Assembly (NCBI GenBank): GCA_017472105.1
Contig: JAFUQY010000372.1
Span: forward strand, 1-7,705
From: Clostridia bacterium
Lineage (GTDB): Bacteria > Bacillota_A > Clostridia > Oscillospirales > CAG-272
Reading direction: 5' to 3'
DNA: 7,705 nucleotides
The translations under genes and the position numbers were made by a program. Shown one piece after another: positions 5,233 through 7,705 of the stretch; the first letter of the stretch is position 1, and each line of letters opens with the position of its first letter. The notes beneath the pieces are model-generated. The model saw only the letters and a list, made by a program, of their open reading frames with translations. It searched no databases and was not told the DNA's origin.

Positions 5233-5273
5233 CTGCGGCGCAAACTGGGTTGTTCTTCCGGCGATGCTCCGGG

Positions 5274-5385
5274 ACGCCACCCTTAACAAGCCTTCCCCGT
5301 GCAATTTCTTCAAGTTTCAACTTCACAAACGCAGCCGGGGAAGGTGGCACGATTTTTTCAAAAATCGTGACGGATGAGGCGTGAA
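5274..5385 (+). repeat. CCTTCCCCG/CGGGGAAGG stem-loop element, copy C
   Basis: It starts ACGCCACCC. CCTTCCCCG (5291-5299) pairs with CGGGGAAGG (5336-5344). The variable hairpin is CACGATTTTT (5348-5357) with AAAAATCGTG (5360-5369), a perfect 10-bp palindrome around two bases. It ends GGATGAGGCGTGAA, whose GGCGT mirrors the ACGCC at the start. It lies 59 bp upstream of the GH2 start codon. Confidence 0.75.
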
Positions 5386-5444
5386 CTGCTCTGCCGCGCC
5401 GCGTTTCACCCGACTATTTTTCATTTTCATAAAAGGTACCGCCT

Positions 5445-7586
5445 ATGAAATACTATCCTACATACACCGCATCCACACCGGATATGGCGATCGCTCCGTT
5501 TCCGGCTTCCGTGCCCGGGAATGTTCAGCGGGATTTTCTGGATGCGCATCCGGAGTTTCTCTCCGACATCAACTACGGGCAGGAGCACCGGAAAATGCGT
5601 GCCCTTGAGCCGTACACATGGATTTACTCGACGACACTCGATTTTGAGCGCAGACCCGGCGAGAAGCTGTGGTTTGTGACCGAGGGCATCGACTACATCT
5701 GGGATCTCTCACTCAACGGCGAGGTTTTCTACTCCCACGAGGGCATGTTCACCCGCGTTGAGCTGTGTCTGGACGACCTGCTCGGTGACCGCGCTGTTCC
5801 GGGTGCGAAGTTTGAAGTCATTATCCATCCGCATCCGATGCTCCACGACGAGCCGCGCGACCGGACTCAGGCGGCACAGTGCTGCAAGCCCCCGGTTTCC
5901 TACGAATGGGACTGGCATCCGCGCGTGATTCCGTCCGGGATCTGGGATGAAACTTACTTTGAGACGCGTGACAGCGGACACATCGATTCTGCCGAAGCGC
6001 GGTACAAACTCTCGGATGATCTCACCTCCGCCGCCGTCACCTTTGATGTGCGCTCGGAATCCGCGGCAACGATAACCCTGTACGATCCGGCGGGTGAGAA
6101 AATCACATCCCTCCCCGTCGTGAACGGAAAGGCGGAAATCGTGCTCGATGACGTGAAGCTGTGGTGGTGCCGCGGTCTCGGTGAGCCGAATCTCTACCGC
6201 TGGGTGGCTGAAACGGCGTCCGAGTGCGTGGAAAACACCATCGGATTCCGCCGCACGAAGCTGATTATGAACAAGGGCGCATGGGATGAACCCGACGGAT
6301 TCCCGAAGTCCCGCAGCCATCCGCCTGCACAGCTCGAGCTGAACGGGATCCCCGTATTCGCGAAGGGCTCGAACTACGTCAATCAGGAAATCTTCCCCGG
6401 CATCGTCACGCCCGAACAGTACGAGGAAACCATCCGCCTTGCCCTTGACGCAAACATGAACATTTTCCGCTGCTGGGGCGGCTCCGGGATACAGAAGCGT
6501 GCGTTCTACGACCTCTGCGACCGGCTCGGCATGATGCTCTGGGTGGAATTCCCGCTGTCCTGCAACAATTACTACGACTCCGACCATTATCTGGCAATTC
6601 TTGAGCAGGAAGGCACCGCGATCATTGAAAAACTGCGGCCTCACCCGTCCGTGGTTCTCTGGTGCGGCGGCAATGAGCTGTTCAACAACTGGTCGCTCAT
6701 GACCGATCAGCACCTTGCGCTCCGTCTGCTCAACAAGCTCACGTACGAGCTGACGCCGGAGATTCCGTACATCATGTCCTCGCCCCTGTCCGGCATGAAG
6801 CACGGCGGCTACACCTTCATTGACCGCACAACCGGACTCGATCAGTTCGCGCTGTTCACGCAGTCGAAGGGCACGACATACACCGAATTCGGCATCCCGG
6901 GCATCACGTCGGTTGAAGAGATTAAGTCGATGATCCCCGAGGACGAGCTGTTCCCGCCGAAACCGGGTGGATCGTGGGAGGATCATCACGCCTTCAACGC
7001 GTGGGGCAAGGACGCATGGCTCTGCATCGACACGCTCGAGAAATTCGGCGATATTTCGACCCTCGAGAACCTCGTCGCGACTTCGCAGTGGCTTCAGGGT
7101 GTCGGCTACAAGGCAATTTTTGAGGAAGCACGCCGTCAGAAGCCCTACTGCTCGATGGCGATCAACTGGTGCTGGTGCGAGCCGTGGAAATGCGCGGTCA
7201 ACAATTCCCTCATCGGCTACCCGAATCTGAAAAAATCCGGCTGGTTCACGGTGCGCGACTCCCTCCGCGACGTGGTCGGTTCCGTCCGCATGACGAAATT
7301 CGCATGGGCGCGCGGCGAGGAATTCTTCTGCGAACCGTGGCTCCTCAACGATACGCTCACGCCAGTCTCCGGTGAAGTTTCAGTGTCCGTGATTATTGAA
7401 GGAAATGAAACAAATCTCGGTACCTGCTCCCTCACCGCTCCGGCAAACGAGAACGCGAAAGGCGACAAACTGACCTTCCGGATTCCCGTAAACATCTCAG
7501 ACAAGACGCATATGACGGTGGAATGCCGCTATGTCATCGACGGCGAGCCCGCATTCAACCGTTACGACATGCTCATTCTCGACTGA
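5445..7586 (+). CDS. GH2 glycoside hydrolase, beta-mannosidase-like
   Basis: The 713-residue protein has the layout of GH2 beta-mannosidases, retaining enzymes that release terminal beta-mannose from oligosaccharides. An N-terminal jelly-roll domain (about 1-175) contains PASVPGNVQRDF and YEWDWHPR (153-160), like the family WDWGPR motif. An immunoglobulin-like domain (about 176-275) ends in WWCRGLGEPNLY (240-251). The TIM barrel (about 300-600) carries FRCWGGSG (341-348), the acid/base Glu411 in CGGNE and the likely nucleophile Glu481 in TYTEFG. A short beta domain (about 610-713) ends the protein. Classical family members are usually about 820-890 residues, so C-terminal parts are reduced. 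There is no signal peptide, so it should act in the cytoplasm on imported oligosaccharides. AAAAGG lies eight bases before the ATG. The promoter is not obvious. No sugar transporter is in the window, so mannoside specificity rests on motifs. Confidence 0.9.
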   Translation: MKYYPTYTASTPDMAIAPFPASVPGNVQRDFLDAHPEFLSDINYGQEHRKMRALEPYTWIYSTTLDFERRPGEKLWFVTEGIDYIWDLSLNGEVFYSHEGMFTRVELCLDDLLGDRAVPGAKFEVIIHPHPMLHDEPRDRTQAAQCCKPPVSYEWDWHPRVIPSGIWDETYFETRDSGHIDSAEARYKLSDDLTSAAVTFDVRSESAATITLYDPAGEKITSLPVVNGKAEIVLDDVKLWWCRGLGEPNLYRWVAETASECVENTIGFRRTKLIMNKGAWDEPDGFPKSRSHPPAQLELNGIPVFAKGSNYVNQEIFPGIVTPEQYEETIRLALDANMNIFRCWGGSGIQKRAFYDLCDRLGMMLWVEFPLSCNNYYDSDHYLAILEQEGTAIIEKLRPHPSVVLWCGGNELFNNWSLMTDQHLALRLLNKLTYELTPEIPYIMSSPLSGMKHGGYTFIDRTTGLDQFALFTQSKGTTYTEFGIPGITSVEEIKSMIPEDELFPPKPGGSWEDHHAFNAWGKDAWLCIDTLEKFGDISTLENLVATSQWLQGVGYKAIFEEARRQKPYCSMAINWCWCEPWKCAVNNSLIGYPNLKKSGWFTVRDSLRDVVGSVRMTKFAWARGEEFFCEPWLLNDTLTPVSGEVSVSVIIEGNETNLGTCSLTAPANENAKGDKLTFRIPVNISDKTHMTVECRYVIDGEPAFNRYDMLILD

Positions 7587-7620
7587 ATATTGAACTTATT
7601 TTTATACAACGGAGATACAT

Positions 7621-7705
7621 ATGCTTGACGTTTCACTTCCCGGCACCGGCGGCACTGTTCCGCAGATTGACAGGCACTTGAGCTGCGCCTACTTCCGCTT
7701 CAACG
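7621..7705 (+). CDS. rnz: Probable ribonuclease Z, 5' end only
   Basis: Only 28 codons are inside the window. The start MLDVSLPGTGGTVP matches the N terminus of RNase Z from Firmicutes (typically M-x-D-V-x-x-L-G-T-G-G-x-x-P), followed by an arginine, a leucine-rich strand and a RF/RYN-like segment that normally precedes the first metal-binding region. RNase Z is a zinc-dependent beta-lactamase-fold endonuclease that trims the 3' ends of tRNA precursors lacking CCA. The Shine-Dalgarno CGGAGA lies six bases before the ATG. The 34-nt gap to the GH2 stop has no terminator hairpin, so the two genes are probably co-transcribed, an unrelated functional pair. The HxHxDH metal motif lies beyond the edge, so another metallo-beta-lactamase-fold hydrolase cannot be excluded. 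Confidence 0.7.
   Translation, partial: MLDVSLPGTGGTVPQIDRHLSCAYFRFN

Larger units (their letters stand above)
4694..5385 (+). repeat. Composite intergenic repeat R4 (longest copy, with 126-bp module)
   Basis: In plus order it holds: an outer hairpin AGCACT/AGCGCT (4694-4712, one mismatch); a 14-nt gap; the fixed palindrome (4727-4743); a GCGGGCGGCGCG piece; the 126-bp hairpin chain (4771-4896); the TTGACAACGTGCAGCT...CAGCCTGCGGCG module (4912-5012, exact 12-mer at 4983-4994); an enlarged linker (5013-5240) with another CAGCCTGCGGCG (5060-5071), a hairpin (5123-5142) and a spaced direct repeat; and the CCTTCCCCG element (5274-5385). With 4349-4693 it makes up about 1.1 kb without a gene. Confidence 0.8.

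Noticed and set aside
75..5385. CRISPR array as explanation for the recurrent short palindromes
   Set aside because: Copies are hundreds of bases to kilobases apart, occur in both orientations, lack uniform spacers and have no cas genes nearby.
5404..5432. TTTCAC-17-CATAAA as a promoter for the GH2 gene
   Set aside because: The -10 would overlap the ribosome site and leave a leader of only a few bases; the -35 match is poor.
5709..6989. Minus-strand open frame of 426 codons opposite the GH2 gene
   Set aside because: Same antisense artefact. The composition is Arg/His/Gly-rich and shows no domain, whereas the plus strand has both GH2 catalytic motifs.

Overview
The window looks like chromosome from a moderately GC-rich Firmicute, most likely a gut-type Clostridia/Oscillospiraceae relative. 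The reasons are canonical sigma-A promoters (TTGACA-17-TATAAT type), a DUF1292 gene, a GH2 beta-mannosidase-like enzyme, a Clostridia-style ribonuclease Z start, and intergenic hairpin repeats of a kind I know from gut Clostridia genomes. This placement is inference. No 16S rRNA or other marker is present.

Layout: (1) 1-547 holds no gene. It has a possible Shine-Dalgarno for a minus-strand gene just off the left edge, composite repeat R1 and a pyrimidine-rich tract. (2) 548-1468, minus: a four-helix membrane protein of unknown function behind a perfect consensus promoter. (3) 1469-1950: the divergent intergenic region, with that promoter, repeat R2 and the promoter of the next gene. (4) 1951-2754, plus: an AAC(3)-fold acetyltransferase homologue. 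(5) 2755-3368: repeat R3. (6) 3369-3923, plus: a YgjV-family membrane protein. (7) 4016-4348, plus: a DUF1292 acidic protein with its own promoter. (8) 4349-5444: about 1.1 kb without a gene, holding a candidate structured RNA (about 4463-4640) and repeat R4. (9) 5445-7586, plus: a GH2 beta-mannosidase-like enzyme. After 34 nt follows (10) the start of a probable RNase Z gene, cut by the window edge.

The genes do not form one pathway. GH2 and the RNase Z-like gene are probably one transcript. The acetyltransferase and DUF1292 genes each have a promoter of their own. I see none for the YgjV gene, which may depend on read-through.

The most notable content is between the genes. Four copies of a modular repeat (R1 plus, R2 minus, R3 minus, R4 plus) take up about 1.85 kb, roughly 24% of the window. 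Module order is constant: a sequence-variable outer hairpin; about 14 nt; a fixed 17-bp palindrome GAAAAGCTCCGCTTTTC; an optional cargo (a 126-bp hairpin chain, identical and inverted in R3 and R4; a different hairpin in R2; none in R1); a module ending in CAGCCTGCGGCG; a linker; and a CCTTCCCCG/CGGGGAAGG stem-loop containing a second sequence-variable hairpin. At two positions pairing is kept while sequence changes between copies, which suggests that structure is what is maintained.
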